A DNA stretch of 46,695 nucleotides, from NCBI GenBank assembly GCA_016125455.1, contig WGLS01000032.1, positions 1 to 46,695 of the forward strand. The letters are read 5' to 3'. Origin of the DNA: Alphaproteobacteria bacterium (GTDB lineage Bacteria > Pseudomonadota > Alphaproteobacteria > Caulobacterales > Parvularculaceae). The position numbers and the translations under genes were made by a program. Of the stretch, positions 7,726 to 16,843 are shown piece after piece; position 1 is the first letter of the stretch; every line of letters begins with the position of its first letter. The notes under the pieces are model-generated. The model did no database searches. It was not told the origin of the DNA and worked only from the letters and a program-made list of their open reading frames with translations.

Positions 7726-8508
7726 TCAACGGTCGCCGTCGTAGCACTCGCCGCGAACTTCGTCGAACGTCCGAGAGACCTTTCTCAGGAACGCAAAGGC
7801 TGCGCAGATCAACGCAAGCGAAAGGAAGAAGACGTCGGGCAGCGCCCTCACCTGTCCAGGCAATGGCGCGGACGACGGCGCCGCGCCGGCGATTATCGAG
7901 GTCAGGGACAGCTTTTCGACGTTTGCGATGAAAACGCCAAACGCCGTGCCGAACGAAATGAGCATGGCGAAGATGAAGACGAACCACTTGAATCGATCGA
8001 GGGTCAGGAGCGTCGTCGGGTCGACGCGGTTCGACGCCGCCTTGTGCTCCTCCCAGTCGAAGAATGTTTCGCTCGGCCCGAAATACCGAGCAAGCTGCGG
8101 CTTGATGCCTTTATGGATGTAGTCGGCGATCACGAGGATCTTGGACGTGGACTCGAGCGTCCGCATGGCAAGCAGGAAATTGAGCGTCGGAAAGCCGAAC
8201 AGGTAAATCAGCAGGACAAGCGTGACCGACACCTCTTCGCCATAGAGCAGACCGACGCCGCCGATCTGCCCGAAGCCCGTCGTAATCTGAAAGGTCGTAT
8301 ACTGACGCGACGATGAGAGGAAATACATGAGCTCTTCCCTGAGCGCCGCATATTCGGCAAGGATCACGGACACCTTTGTCTCGGCGTCCGCAGAGCTGAC
8401 CTCTTCTACGCGGGACGGGGAAAGCGCTGGCGCAGCGGACCGGTCAACCGGCTGCGCTTCCATTTCAGTGATCGGATCGGCGCCCTGGGCGGGCCGGTTC
8501 GACGTCAT
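7726..8508 (-). CDS. Hypothetical membrane protein with four TM helices
   Basis: The start at 8508 follows GAGGTAGGA, and the stop of the upstream SDR gene lies within this Shine-Dalgarno, so the two genes are probably translationally coupled. The 260-residue product has a disordered Pro/Ala-rich N-terminus (about 1-45), an amphipathic helix, two hydrophobic segments at about 88-125 (GGVGLLYG, VTLVLLIYLFGF), a cytoplasmic loop with conserved-looking FDWEEH, then two more helices (WFVFIFAMLISFG and VFFLSLALICAAFAFL). I do not recognise a named family. Pairing with an SDR offers no clear function. Confidence 0.65.
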   Translation of the reverse strand: MTSNRPAQGADPITEMEAQPVDRSAAPALSPSRVEEVSSADAETKVSVILAEYAALREELMYFLSSSRQYTTFQITTGFGQIGGVGLLYGEEVSVTLVLLIYLFGFPTLNFLLAMRTLESTSKILVIADYIHKGIKPQLARYFGPSETFFDWEEHKAASNRVDPTTLLTLDRFKWFVFIFAMLISFGTAFGVFIANVEKLSLTSIIAGAAPSSAPLPGQVRALPDVFFLSLALICAAFAFLRKVSRTFDEVRGECYDGDR

Positions 8509-8510
8509 TC

Positions 8511-9272
8511 CTACCTCACATAGCTTGCGCCGTTGACGTCGAAGGTCGCGCCTGTGGCTGACGGGCAACCGTCGGCGAGCAGAAAGGCGATGAGATTGGC
8601 CACTTCGTCGGGCTGGGCGACGCGACCAAGCGGAATGTCCTTCACGGCGATCTTCCGGTTCTCGATGTCCTGCGGCGCCATGCGCGTCTCCACCCAGCCG
8701 GGCGCGACGGCATAGGCAAGGATGTTTTCGCCGCCGAGCGCCCGCGCAAGAGTCTTGGTCAAGGCGAGGATGGCGCCTTTGGATGCTGCGTAGGCGGCGT
8801 GTTCAGGGCCATCGCCGCGGTGGCCGGCGCGGCTTGCCACGTTAACGATCCGTCCGCCGCCGGACTTGCGGAAGTGAGCGACAGCCGCCCGGGCGATGTC
8901 GGCGGGCGCCTGAACATTGACGGCCATCGTCAACGCCCACCCGGCTTCCCACGCCTCTGCGTCACCGAGGGGCGAGGGCAAATAGACGCCGGCATTGTTG
9001 ACGACGGCATCAAGTTCGGGCGCGGCGGCGAGCGCCGCCGCCACCAGCCGCGCGCCAGCGCCGGGGGCGGAGAGGTCTTCAGCGATTGCGCACGTCGCCG
9101 GAATATTCAGTTCCTCCCGGATGGAGGTGAACGCGTCGCTCGCGGCGCTGGCGTGAATCACGACGCGAGCGCCCTGTGCGACGCAGGCCTGCGCGGTCGA
9201 TCTACCGATCCCGCGCGAGGCGCCGGTGACAAGGACGGTGCGGCCCGAAAGCGGCGCTGAGTGGTCGGACAT
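8511..9272 (-). CDS. SDR-family NAD(P)-dependent oxidoreductase
   Basis: This 253-residue classical short-chain dehydrogenase shows the cofactor motif TGASRGIG (16-23), the NNAG structural motif (92-95), catalytic Asn119, Ser147, Tyr161 and Lys165 (YAASK), and the C-terminal PGWVETRM and G-ATFDVNG elements typical of FabG-like members. It should be a cytoplasmic alcohol/ketone oxidoreductase, probably tetrameric; the substrate cannot be assigned. The start is supported by a strong AAAGGAGGGG upstream of the ATG at 9272; a longer form from 9302 is unlikely. The four-TM gene follows with overlap of signals. Confidence 0.9.
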   Translation of the reverse strand: MSDHSAPLSGRTVLVTGASRGIGRSTAQACVAQGARVVIHASAASDAFTSIREELNIPATCAIAEDLSAPGAGARLVAAALAAAPELDAVVNNAGVYLPSPLGDAEAWEAGWALTMAVNVQAPADIARAAVAHFRKSGGGRIVNVASRAGHRGDGPEHAAYAASKGAILALTKTLARALGGENILAYAVAPGWVETRMAPQDIENRKIAVKDIPLGRVAQPDEVANLIAFLLADGCPSATGATFDVNGASYVR

Positions 9273-9650
9273 GTCCCCTCCTTTCCGGCGACTCGCCGGC
9301 AATCCTGATCCCTTCAGGCTTATAGACGCGTGAACGGTTCCCCGCCAAACAGCTGTCGGCCTCGTTGTGTTTCACCAACTGCGGAGCGCGAACCGCCGCC
9401 ACTGGCCCCGTCTCGACCATGCCCGAACGAGCCCAGCACGAGATCACGGCCGCCGTTGTTCCGCGGGCGGACGCTGGGCCGCGCCTTTTCCACGCATGAC
9501 GCTGGCGGGACTTTCTCCGGCATGGGTCGTCGACAGCCGGATCGTGTCAATCGCGCCGTTGGGGTTTTGCGGCGAGGCCGCTTGATCCCCGGCAGGGCGG
9601 CAATGTAAATGGCGCGATCCTGAAGAATCCGAGATTTCCGAGGTGGAGCC
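9273..9650. other. Gene-free divergent spacer between SDR and yebC
   Basis: About 380 bases separate the divergently transcribed SDR and yebC genes. Short open frames exist on both strands but none has a credible start, signal or domain. I saw no tRNA, terminator or clear operator. It should hold the promoters for both genes, which I cannot place confidently. Confidence 0.4.
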
Positions 9651-10397
9651 ATGGCTGGCCACAGTAAATGGGCGAACATTCAGCACCGCAAAGGCCGGCA
9701 GGACGCCCGACGGTCGAAAATGTTCTCCAAACTTTCGAAGGAGATCACGGTCGCGGCGAAGATGGGCGCGCCGGACCCTGCGTTTAACCCGCGCCTGCGC
9801 CTGGCGATCCAGGCCGCCAAGGCCCAGTCGATGCCCAAGGACAATATCGAACGGGCGATCAAGAAATCCACGGAAGCCGACGCCTCGAACTTTGAAGAGG
9901 TTCGCTATGAGGGGTTCGGACCAGACGGGATCGGCGTCATCGTCGAAGCGTTGACGGACAATCGAAACCGGGCCGCGAGCGAAGTGCGGACCTGTTTCTC
10001 AAAAAACGGCGGCAACCTTGGTGAGACCGGTTCGGTCGCATTCATGTTCGACCGCGTCGGTTCGATCGAGTACGGCCCGGACATCGGCGACGAAGAAACC
10101 GTGCTTGAAGCCGCGATCGACGCCGGCGCGGATGACGTCGAAACGTCTGGCGATGGCCACGTCATTTACGCCGCCGCCGACGCGCTCGCCGAAGTTGCCA
10201 GCGCCCTCGAAGAAAAATTTGGCGAGGCCAGCGCGGCCAAACTTGTCTGGCGTCCGCAAAACCGGATCGAAACGTCCGGCGACAAGGCGGCGACACTCAT
10301 GAAGCTTCTCGATTCTCTCGAAGATTGCGACGACGTGCAGGAGGTCTACGCCAATTTCGACATTTCCGATGAGGAAATGGAGCGTCTGGCGAGCTGA
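9651..10397 (+). CDS. YebC/PmpR-family protein (TACO1-like)
   Basis: The 248-residue protein starts [21 protein letters not shown], the hallmark of the YebC/TACO1 family, and continues with the family's [26 protein letters not shown] and GSVAFMFDR blocks and a C-terminal ferredoxin-like half. Members act in the cytoplasm as ribosome-associated factors that ease translation of difficult proline stretches and have also been described as transcription regulators (PmpR). In many alphaproteobacteria it lies near the YmdB gene; here about 4.9 kb of other genes separates them. GAGGTGGAGCC precedes the ATG. Confidence 0.93.
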   Translation: MAGHSKWANIQHRKGRQDARRSKMFSKLSKEITVAAKMGAPDPAFNPRLRLAIQAAKAQSMPKDNIERAIKKSTEADASNFEEVRYEGFGPDGIGVIVEALTDNRNRAASEVRTCFSKNGGNLGETGSVAFMFDRVGSIEYGPDIGDEETVLEAAIDAGADDVETSGDGHVIYAAADALAEVASALEEKFGEASAAKLVWRPQNRIETSGDKAATLMKLLDSLEDCDDVQEVYANFDISDEEMERLAS

Positions 10398-10448
10398 GCC
10401 ACCGCCACTTGATCGCCCAGATGAGAGCCATGCGAGACGGAACGATCC

Positions 10449-10494
10449 GAAACTTCGAAGAAGTTTCTTGCTCCGGCGATGCTACAGATGTAGC
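10449..10494. repeat. Two adjacent inverted repeats between yebC and the DUF2807 gene
   Basis: GAAACTTC (10449-10456) pairs with GAAGTTTC (10460-10467) around GAA, and GCTACA (10481-10486) pairs with TGTAGC (10489-10494) around GA. Both are perfect. The first could be a weak terminator for yebC (a short T-rich stretch follows) or an operator for the next gene. Confidence 0.5.
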
Positions 10495-10602
10495 GTCACA
10501 ATGATCTGAAGCGGCGGACCCGAACGGCCCGCTATTCATTCGGCTGCGTTCCGGTTGGACGAACCAGAGACAAACGCGCCGATCAGGACAAGGGGGCGCG
10601 GC

Positions 10603-11712
10603 ATGCGCAATTCAAGGTCAGCTTTCGCGGCGATCGCCGCAGCATCAGGCGCTATTTCGTTCGGCGGCGCGGCGCTTGCCGGCCAGACAACCGTAAAGTC
10701 CGAGGCTTATGAGATCTCGAACGCTCGCGGCATGATCACTGAGGACAGGGCACGCACGATCGCCGTCGCTGACTTCATCGGGCGGGTCGAAATCGCCGTC
10801 CACGACGGGCCAATGACCGCCATGGTCTATGACGGCCAGGCCGAGTTTCCGGTCACCGTCACAACCAAGGGCGACGTTCTTTATGTAAAGGGCCCCAAGC
10901 CTCTCGACATGAACGCGATCAACAAAAAGATGTGGCGCGGCAACCGCGGCGACTATGAAGATCGCCTGGACAAATTCATCGCGGACTACCCGACCTTGAA
11001 AGTGCTCGCGCCGCGCGGCGCCGGCGTAAAGGTCGTCGATTCGGTCGCGGCGGCGCGCGGCGGCGACATTGGCGGCTTCCTCTATATCGACGGCGGCTAT
11101 GTGAACGCGGAGTTCGGCGACCTTATGTCCGTGGAGGCCGACATCGACGGGGCCGGCGACATTCTCGTTGGCGAGATCGCAAAGAAAGTCGCCCTCAGCA
11201 TCAACGGATCCGGTGATTTCAGCGGCGTGTCGGCGGGCTCGGCTCTGATCAAGGTCAACGGGTCGGGCGACGTCGAACTCGGCAAGATCGCATCCGGCGC
11301 CGAGCTGATGATCTATGGATCCGGCGACATTGACCTCGCAGACGTCGGCGGCCCGCTGAAGCTCGCGATTGCGGGGTCCGGGGATATTCAGGCCGGTCGC
11401 GTCAATGGCGGCCTCGACGTCACGATCAACGGATCCGGCGATGTCGGGGTTCTTTCGGTCGACGGCCCGACAAAGGCGTCGATTTCCGGCAATGGCGATA
11501 TCAACATCGCCGGCGGCCGCGCGTCGGACCTGACAGTTGAAATCCGGGGCTCTGGTGATTTCTCGCTCGCCGGCGTGTCGACGAACCTTACCGCCCTCGT
11601 CGGCGGCGGGGGCGTTGTGTCGGTTGAGCGCAACGAGGGCTCGCTCACAGCGACGGGAGACGGCGACGTGTATGTGGGCGGCGTCCAGAAGCTGAAGAAA
11701 AAACACTATTAA
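10603..11712 (+). CDS. DUF2807 (GIN-domain) secreted beta-helix-like protein with GSGD repeats
   Basis: The start at 10603 follows AAGGGGG and gives a 369-residue protein with a signal peptide (cleavage near GGAALAG). The central and C-terminal regions hold a repeated unit about every 19-20 residues with the core GSGD or GNGD: NGSGDFSG, NGSGDVEL, YGSGDIDL, AGSGDIQA, NGSGDVGV, SGNGDINI, RGSGDFSL and finally GDGDVYVGG. This is the pattern of the DUF2807 head-GIN domain, a right-handed beta-helix found in envelope-associated proteins of unknown role. The tail ends LKKKHY. It stands alone on its strand between yebC and the DUF5916 gene. Confidence 0.8.
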   Translation: MRNSRSAFAAIAAASGAISFGGAALAGQTTVKSEAYEISNARGMITEDRARTIAVADFIGRVEIAVHDGPMTAMVYDGQAEFPVTVTTKGDVLYVKGPKPLDMNAINKKMWRGNRGDYEDRLDKFIADYPTLKVLAPRGAGVKVVDSVAAARGGDIGGFLYIDGGYVNAEFGDLMSVEADIDGAGDILVGEIAKKVALSINGSGDFSGVSAGSALIKVNGSGDVELGKIASGAELMIYGSGDIDLADVGGPLKLAIAGSGDIQAGRVNGGLDVTINGSGDVGVLSVDGPTKASISGNGDINIAGGRASDLTVEIRGSGDFSLAGVSTNLTALVGGGGVVSVERNEGSLTATGDGDVYVGGVQKLKKKHY

Positions 11713-11792
11713 CGCCCCCGAAATCGACTGCAGGAATATTGGAACCCGCGCAATTTCGGACTATGGACGAAATGTAATCTGGCGGGGCGTTG

Positions 11793-14057
11793 ATGAAATC
11801 GGTCGCGACGATCGCCGCGGCGAGCTTGCTCGTCGCGGCTTCAGCCTTTTTGGGCGCGGCGGCGGAGTTCGATCCGCGGGCGCAATCAACCGCCCCGACG
11901 CCCGCGCCAGCAAGCGAAGTCGACTTTGCGACCTATCGACCGCGCCTTGAACTGACCCGCATCGATAGCAGCGACGCGCCAAAGATCGATGGGCGCATAG
12001 AAGAGGAGGTCTGGGCGCGCGCGGCGCAAACGGAAGCCTTCTACCAGGTGGAGCCGGCGAACGGCGCGGAACCGTCACAGCGGACACGCGCATATGTCAT
12101 GTACGACGACCGAAACCTCTATGTCGCGTATTACTGCTTTGATACGAACCCTGAGCTGATCCGCCGGGCGCTGATGGAGCGCGATGCTCAACTGCGCGAC
12201 GATGATGGCGCGCGCGTGTTTATCGACAGTTTCTCCTCGCGCCGCGACGGCTACGCATTCGGCACCAATCCGAACGGCGTCCGCGTTGACGGCCTGATCG
12301 AGAACAACGTCACCTTTCGGGGCGAGTGGGACGCCATCTGGAATGTCGCCGCGCAGGTCGTGGAAGATGGCTGGACGGCGGAATTCCAGATCCCTTTCCA
12401 GTCAATTTCGTTCGATCCCAATCAACCGGACTGGAACGTTCAGCTCATCCGCGTCATCCGGCGCAACAATGAAGAGCTTCGCTGGTCGAATGTCGACCAG
12501 ACCCGCGGCCGCGTCGACTTCACGAACGCCGGCGCGTTCGCCGGCATCAGGGACGTCAAGTCCGGTTCGGGCATCGAGGCCCAGGTGTTCGCGACCGGGG
12601 CGAGCTCATACAACTGGGAAACGGACGAGCTTGACGCGGAATTCCGTCCGAGCGCCAACGTCTTTTACAAGGTGACGTCGTCGCTGACGGCGTCCGCGAC
12701 CTACAATCCGGATTTCTCCGACGCGCCGCTCGATGCGCGCCAGGTGAATACCGGCCGCTTCAGCCTGTTTTTCCCGGAAACCCGGGATTTCTTCCTCCAG
12801 GATAACTCAATTTTCGAGTTTGGCGGCCGAAATTTTCAAGACAACAAGAATGGCCTGCCCTTCTTTACCCGGAATATCGGCATCGTCGATGGATCGCCGG
12901 TCGACATAATTGGCGGCGGCAAGCTCTCCGGCAAGGCGGGGCCAGTCAGCCTCGGCCTGATCACAAGCTATACGGACGACTTTGTCGATGGGCGCGGCGA
13001 CGTCGTCGAGGGACAATTGCTCAGCGCCGGCCGCATCTCGATGCCGGTGCTCGCCGAATCGAAACTCGGCGTCGCGTTCACCAGCGGCGACCCGACCGGC
13101 CGCGCGACGAACACGGTCGCCGGCGCCGACTTCCAGTATCGAAATTCGACAAGGTGGCCGGGCCAGCTGTTCGCTGACTTCGCTTATCAACGCAGCTTCG
13201 ACGACTCCGACGATGGCCGTGGCGTCGTTGACGACGATATGTTTTCCGGCGAGATCGCCTATCGAAGCCAGCGCTGGAACTGGACCTTGCAGGCAAAGGA
13301 AATCGGGGCCGACTATGCGCCGCGACTGGGCTTTCTCAATCGCTCTGGCACGCGGCAATGGAGCACCAACGGCTTTCGCGTGTTTCGCATGCAGGGCGGC
13401 CCGTTGCGTCGCATCGAAGTCGGCGGCTTCGCCGACGCGATCACCGACCTCGACGACGAGTTGCTCGACCGGTTCATTGGCGGCTGGATCGAAGCTGAAA
13501 CGAATGACGGCGACCTGATCGAGGTTCGGGCGCGCGAGACGTTTCTCGATATCCGGCAGCCCTTTGCAATCGCCGGCATCCTGCCCGTGCCGGTCGGCGA
13601 GTACCGGCACGTCACAACAAGCTTTGACATCTCGACGACGCCGGCGCGACCGGTTTCCGTCTACGCATACGGAACGTTCGGCGGGATCTACGACGGCGCC
13701 TACACCGAATTTGGCGGCGGTTTCCGGCTTCGCCCGAGCCGCTTCATCGATGTCGGCGCGGGCCACGAGTACAATGGCTTCGACCTGCCGACGGGCAGCC
13801 TCGGCGTGCATATTTTCACGGCCGATGCGACGATCGCGTTCACGCCCTGGATAACCCTCAAGACAGATATTCAGTACGACAATATCTCAGAAAATTTCAC
13901 GTTTTTCTCCCGTTTCCGTTGGGAGCCGAAGGCCGGCCAGGAGGTCTTCCTTGCGTTCGGCCATTCGGCCGTGATTGACCGCAACGACGTTCCCGGTTCT
14001 TTCCGCGCGCAGGGATCGAGCCTTGCGCTTCGGCTCGGGAACACCTTCAGGTTCTAA
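11793..14057 (+). CDS. DUF5916 protein with N-terminal CBM9-like domain, predicted outer-membrane barrel
   Basis: A signal peptide leads to a CBM9-like carbohydrate-binding domain at about 45-215 ([55 protein letters not shown]), followed by a long region of alternating aromatic/polar strands containing the DUF5916 signature [18 protein letters not shown]. The protein ends in LRLGNTFRF, a terminal Phe typical of beta-barrel outer-membrane proteins. The 754-residue length fits the family. It may bind glycans or peptidic substrates at the cell surface, but no DUF5916 function is established. ATG 11793 is preferred over the TTG one codon earlier. Confidence 0.82.
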   Translation: MKSVATIAAASLLVAASAFLGAAAEFDPRAQSTAPTPAPASEVDFATYRPRLELTRIDSSDAPKIDGRIEEEVWARAAQTEAFYQVEPANGAEPSQRTRAYVMYDDRNLYVAYYCFDTNPELIRRALMERDAQLRDDDGARVFIDSFSSRRDGYAFGTNPNGVRVDGLIENNVTFRGEWDAIWNVAAQVVEDGWTAEFQIPFQSISFDPNQPDWNVQLIRVIRRNNEELRWSNVDQTRGRVDFTNAGAFAGIRDVKSGSGIEAQVFATGASSYNWETDELDAEFRPSANVFYKVTSSLTASATYNPDFSDAPLDARQVNTGRFSLFFPETRDFFLQDNSIFEFGGRNFQDNKNGLPFFTRNIGIVDGSPVDIIGGGKLSGKAGPVSLGLITSYTDDFVDGRGDVVEGQLLSAGRISMPVLAESKLGVAFTSGDPTGRATNTVAGADFQYRNSTRWPGQLFADFAYQRSFDDSDDGRGVVDDDMFSGEIAYRSQRWNWTLQAKEIGADYAPRLGFLNRSGTRQWSTNGFRVFRMQGGPLRRIEVGGFADAITDLDDELLDRFIGGWIEAETNDGDLIEVRARETFLDIRQPFAIAGILPVPVGEYRHVTTSFDISTTPARPVSVYAYGTFGGIYDGAYTEFGGGFRLRPSRFIDVGAGHEYNGFDLPTGSLGVHIFTADATIAFTPWITLKTDIQYDNISENFTFFSRFRWEPKAGQEVFLAFGHSAVIDRNDVPGSFRAQGSSLALRLGNTFRF

Positions 14058-14193
14058 AGGACCTCGTCCCGGCGCAGGCTTGTTGCGAGCGGAACCGGGC
14101 CTTGCTATCCCGCCGCGCAAGTATGGGGCGGCCCAGGCTTTATTGCCGGCCCGAGCGCGGGGCTCGGCTGCACGCTCAAAAAGGAACGCGACG

Positions 14194-14757
14194 ATGAAAA
14201 TCAACGGCAACGAAATCCGGCCTGGCAACGTCATTCAGCATCAGGACAGCCTGTGGATCGCAGTCAAGACCGGCGCCGTGAAGCCCGGCAAAGGCCCCGC
14301 CTACAATCAGGTGGAGCTGAAAAACCTGATCGACGGCCGCAAGCTGAACGAGCGGTTCCGGTCCTCCGAGACGGTCGAACGGGTCCGCCTTGAGCAGCGC
14401 GACCACACGTTCCTGTTCGAGGAAGGGGACATGCTCGTTTTCATGGACACCGAGTCCTACGAACAAATCTCGATTCCAAAGGACCTGATCGGCGAGCGCG
14501 CCGCTTTCCTGCAGGACGGGATGGCGGTCGTCGTGGAAAGCCACGAAGGGGCCGCTCTCGGCGTCCAGCTGCCTGAACAGGTGACGCTCGAGATCACCGA
14601 AACCGAGCCGACCGTAAAGGGCCAGACCGCTTCCAGCTCCTACAAGCCCTCGATTGTGGACAACGGCCTGAGGATCATGGTCCCGCCCTACATAACGACC
14701 GGGGAACGGATCATCGTGAACACCGAGACCATGGAATTCGTTCGCCGCGCCGACTGA
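14194..14757 (+). CDS. efp: Elongation factor P
   Basis: EF-P binds ribosomes stalled on polyproline stretches and restores peptide-bond formation. The 187-residue length and three beta-barrel domains fit: KOW-like N-terminal domain with the loop [15 protein letters not shown], whose Lys33 at the tip is the residue modified in EpmA-type systems, a central OB domain ([21 protein letters not shown]) and a C-terminal OB domain ending [28 protein letters not shown] precedes the ATG at 14194; upstream in-frame codons do not resemble the family. It appears to be a single-gene unit. The modifying enzyme is not in the window. Confidence 0.96.
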   Translation: MKINGNEIRPGNVIQHQDSLWIAVKTGAVKPGKGPAYNQVELKNLIDGRKLNERFRSSETVERVRLEQRDHTFLFEEGDMLVFMDTESYEQISIPKDLIGERAAFLQDGMAVVVESHEGAALGVQLPEQVTLEITETEPTVKGQTASSSYKPSIVDNGLRIMVPPYITTGERIIVNTETMEFVRRAD

Positions 14758-14827
14758 CGGCTGGCGCGACGACGAACGTGGAGCAGGGTCGCCAGCGACC
14801 CGGCGCGAGCCGGCGAACTTCGCTTGA

Positions 14828-15232
14828 TCAGGCGGCGCGCGCCCGGGAACCATATCGGTTCAGCGCCTCAACGACCTTGTTGCGCTCGCCCCGCTCGCGC
14901 ATCAACAGCACGAAAAGGATGATCGCGATCAGCGGCGACCCAATAAAGAAGATCGTGACCGCGATCGCCCCCGCCGCCGTTATCAGGCCAATCACCGCCC
15001 CGACCAGCGCGACGATGATGCCGAACAGCGCAGCGAAGAGACCAACGATGACGCCCGCGAGGCCGCCGAAACCGGCGCCCATGCTCTCAAGCGCCGTCAG
15101 TTCAGGCTCAGCGTACACATAAGCGGCGAAAGACAGCCCTGCGCCGACGAGCAGGAACAGGATTATCGGCAAGAACACCCAGAAGCCTGCGCTGCTCTTG
15201 CGTTCATAGACTACATCAGTCGTTTCAGACAT
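14828..15232 (-). CDS. Small hydrophobic membrane protein
   Basis: The ATG at 15232 follows GGAGGGGTC and yields 134 residues. A short polar N-terminus leads into a first TM helix (about 17-39, FWVFLPIILFLLVGAGL) and then a long glycine/alanine/isoleucine-rich hydrophobic stretch at about 50-110, probably two or three helices, followed by a basic tail (RERGERNKVVEALNRYG). I recognise no family. It converges with the efp gene (efp ends at 14757) and diverges from the DUF4386 gene. Confidence 0.65.
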   Translation of the reverse strand: MSETTDVVYERKSSAGFWVFLPIILFLLVGAGLSFAAYVYAEPELTALESMGAGFGGLAGVIVGLFAALFGIIVALVGAVIGLITAAGAIAVTIFFIGSPLIAIILFVLLMRERGERNKVVEALNRYGSRARAA

Positions 15233-15501
15233 TTCTTGACCCCTCCGGACGCCATTTCGGCGTCGCCCCAATCCAGCGCCAACCTCAAGATCACGACAGC
15301 CAGCGCGCCCATCGACGATTTTTCCAGCATGGCGCGATCAGGACAAGCCGGTTCACCGCAAGGCTCGCTCGTGTGGTCCGACGATTAACCGGCGCGTCGC
15401 AGCCTAGGTGCGGCTCGTCCAAGGCGGTTTGCCGCTACCGTCCAAAACCCTGATACTGAGACGGAAATCTTTAGCTGAAACATCGGCGGCGAGGGGCAAA
15501 C

Positions 15502-16251
15502 ATGAATACAGCCGACTGGCGGACCTCTTCCGGTTTCCTGCCCGCTGCGCCTGGTCTTTACGCGCGCGTCGCGGGCTTCGCATATCTGATGATCTTCGCG
15601 CTCGCCATTTTCGCCAACTTTTTCGTTTTCGAGGGCCTGGCTGCGCCGGGCGACGCATCGACGACGGCTGCAAACATGATGCGCGAGGAGCAGATGTTCC
15701 GGATCGGCATCGCCTGTTTCATCGCCGTCCTGATTTTCGACGTGATCGTCGGCTGGGCGCTGTTCGTGATCCTGCGGCCGACGGCCCCGAACCATGCGCT
15801 TCTCGCCATGGTCCTGCGGCTCGTCTACACCACGGCGCATGTTGGCGTCGTTCTCTACCTTGTCGGCGCGCTGCAACTGACGGCGGGCGGCGGCGTCGCC
15901 TATTCGGCGTTCGCGCCTGCCGAGCGCGCCGCCCTCGCCTATCGCGGGCTCGTCGGGCACAATCAGGGCTTCGCAATTACCCTGATCTTCTTTGGCGTCC
16001 ATCTGCTCACCCTGGGACCGTTGCTGATACGGGCGCCCTATCTGCCATCCTTCATTGGCATCCTGATTGTCCTCGCAGGGGCCGGCTATGTCATCGACGG
16101 GTTTGGCGGCATCCTGTTCGCCGACTATGGCGGGCGGATCGCGAGCCTTGTCGCCATGGTCCCGGCGCTTGTCGGCGAAGGCGCGTTGACGCTCTGGCTC
16201 CTCATCATGGGGGTGAACAAACGCCGGTGGGACAGCGCCTTCGACCTTTGA
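15502..16251 (+). CDS. DUF4386-family integral membrane protein
   Basis: The 249-residue protein has six to seven hydrophobic helices and the typical DUF4386 opening, GLYARVAGFAYLMIFALAIFANFF, followed by a polar periplasmic loop and a helix with IACFIAVLIFDVIVGWALF. The family occurs widely but its function is not known. Start at 15502 has only a weak GAGGGG upstream. About 270 bases upstream are gene-free, shared with the divergent small membrane protein gene. It is followed after 124 bases by the molybdenum hydroxylase genes, which are functionally unrelated as far as can be seen. Confidence 0.8.
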   Translation: MNTADWRTSSGFLPAAPGLYARVAGFAYLMIFALAIFANFFVFEGLAAPGDASTTAANMMREEQMFRIGIACFIAVLIFDVIVGWALFVILRPTAPNHALLAMVLRLVYTTAHVGVVLYLVGALQLTAGGGVAYSAFAPAERAALAYRGLVGHNQGFAITLIFFGVHLLTLGPLLIRAPYLPSFIGILIVLAGAGYVIDGFGGILFADYGGRIASLVAMVPALVGEGALTLWLLIMGVNKRRWDSAFDL

Positions 16252-16375
16252 CGCGTTGCGTCAAATGCGACTGGACGTTCCTCTCGCGGGATGAACCGCT
16301 GCAGGAAGGGGCGCACCCGCGGCCCCGAACCCAATAGGTTCGTCTACACATGTCGCATCACTAGGGAGGGCGCGG

Positions 16376-16843
16376 ATGGCGCGTTTGAAAGTCAATGGGA
16401 CGCCGCACGAGTTCAATGGCGATCCGCGCATGCCGATGCTCTGGTGGCTGCGCGAGGAGGCCAGCTGCAAGGGCGTAAAGTTTGGCTGCGGCATCGCCCA
16501 GTGCGGCGCATGCACCGTGCATGTCGATGGCCGAGCGGTGCGCTCCTGCGTGATGCCGATGGCCGCGGCTGACGGCGTCGAGGTGACGACGATCGAAGGC
16601 CTGGCCAAGGGCGAAGTCCTGCACCCAGTGCAACAGGCATGGCTGGAGGAGGACGTCGCCCAGTGCGGCTATTGCCAGGCCGGCCAGATAATGGCCGTCG
16701 TGGATCTGCTATCGCGGATTTCCGACCCCACCGACGCCGACATCGACGCCGCCCTCACGAACATCTGCCGTTGCGGCACGTATTTCCGCCTGCGCAAAGC
16801 CGTTCACAAGGCCGCCCGGATGATGCGGGAGACGCGCGGATGA
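16376..16843 (+). CDS. (2Fe-2S)-binding subunit of a molybdenum hydroxylase (IorA type)
   Basis: The 155-residue subunit carries two [2Fe-2S] clusters: a plant-ferredoxin-type site formed by Cys38, Cys43, Cys46 and Cys58 ([14 protein letters not shown]...RSC) and the C-terminal four-helix site with [10 protein letters not shown] and [12 protein letters not shown]. Such subunits pass electrons from the molybdenum centre of xanthine dehydrogenase-family enzymes to an outside acceptor. The next gene encodes the catalytic subunit and starts inside this gene's stop codon (ATGA overlap), showing tight co-translation. No FAD subunit is present, as in isoquinoline 1-oxidoreductase and periplasmic aldehyde dehydrogenases. 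Confidence 0.9.
   Translation: MARLKVNGTPHEFNGDPRMPMLWWLREEASCKGVKFGCGIAQCGACTVHVDGRAVRSCVMPMAAADGVEVTTIEGLAKGEVLHPVQQAWLEEDVAQCGYCQAGQIMAVVDLLSRISDPTDADIDAALTNICRCGTYFRLRKAVHKAARMMRETRG

Noticed and set aside
9320-9679. Short open frames in the SDR-yebC spacer
   Set aside because: No start signals, low-complexity Arg/Pro-rich translations and overlapping frames on both strands suggest GC-driven open frames only.
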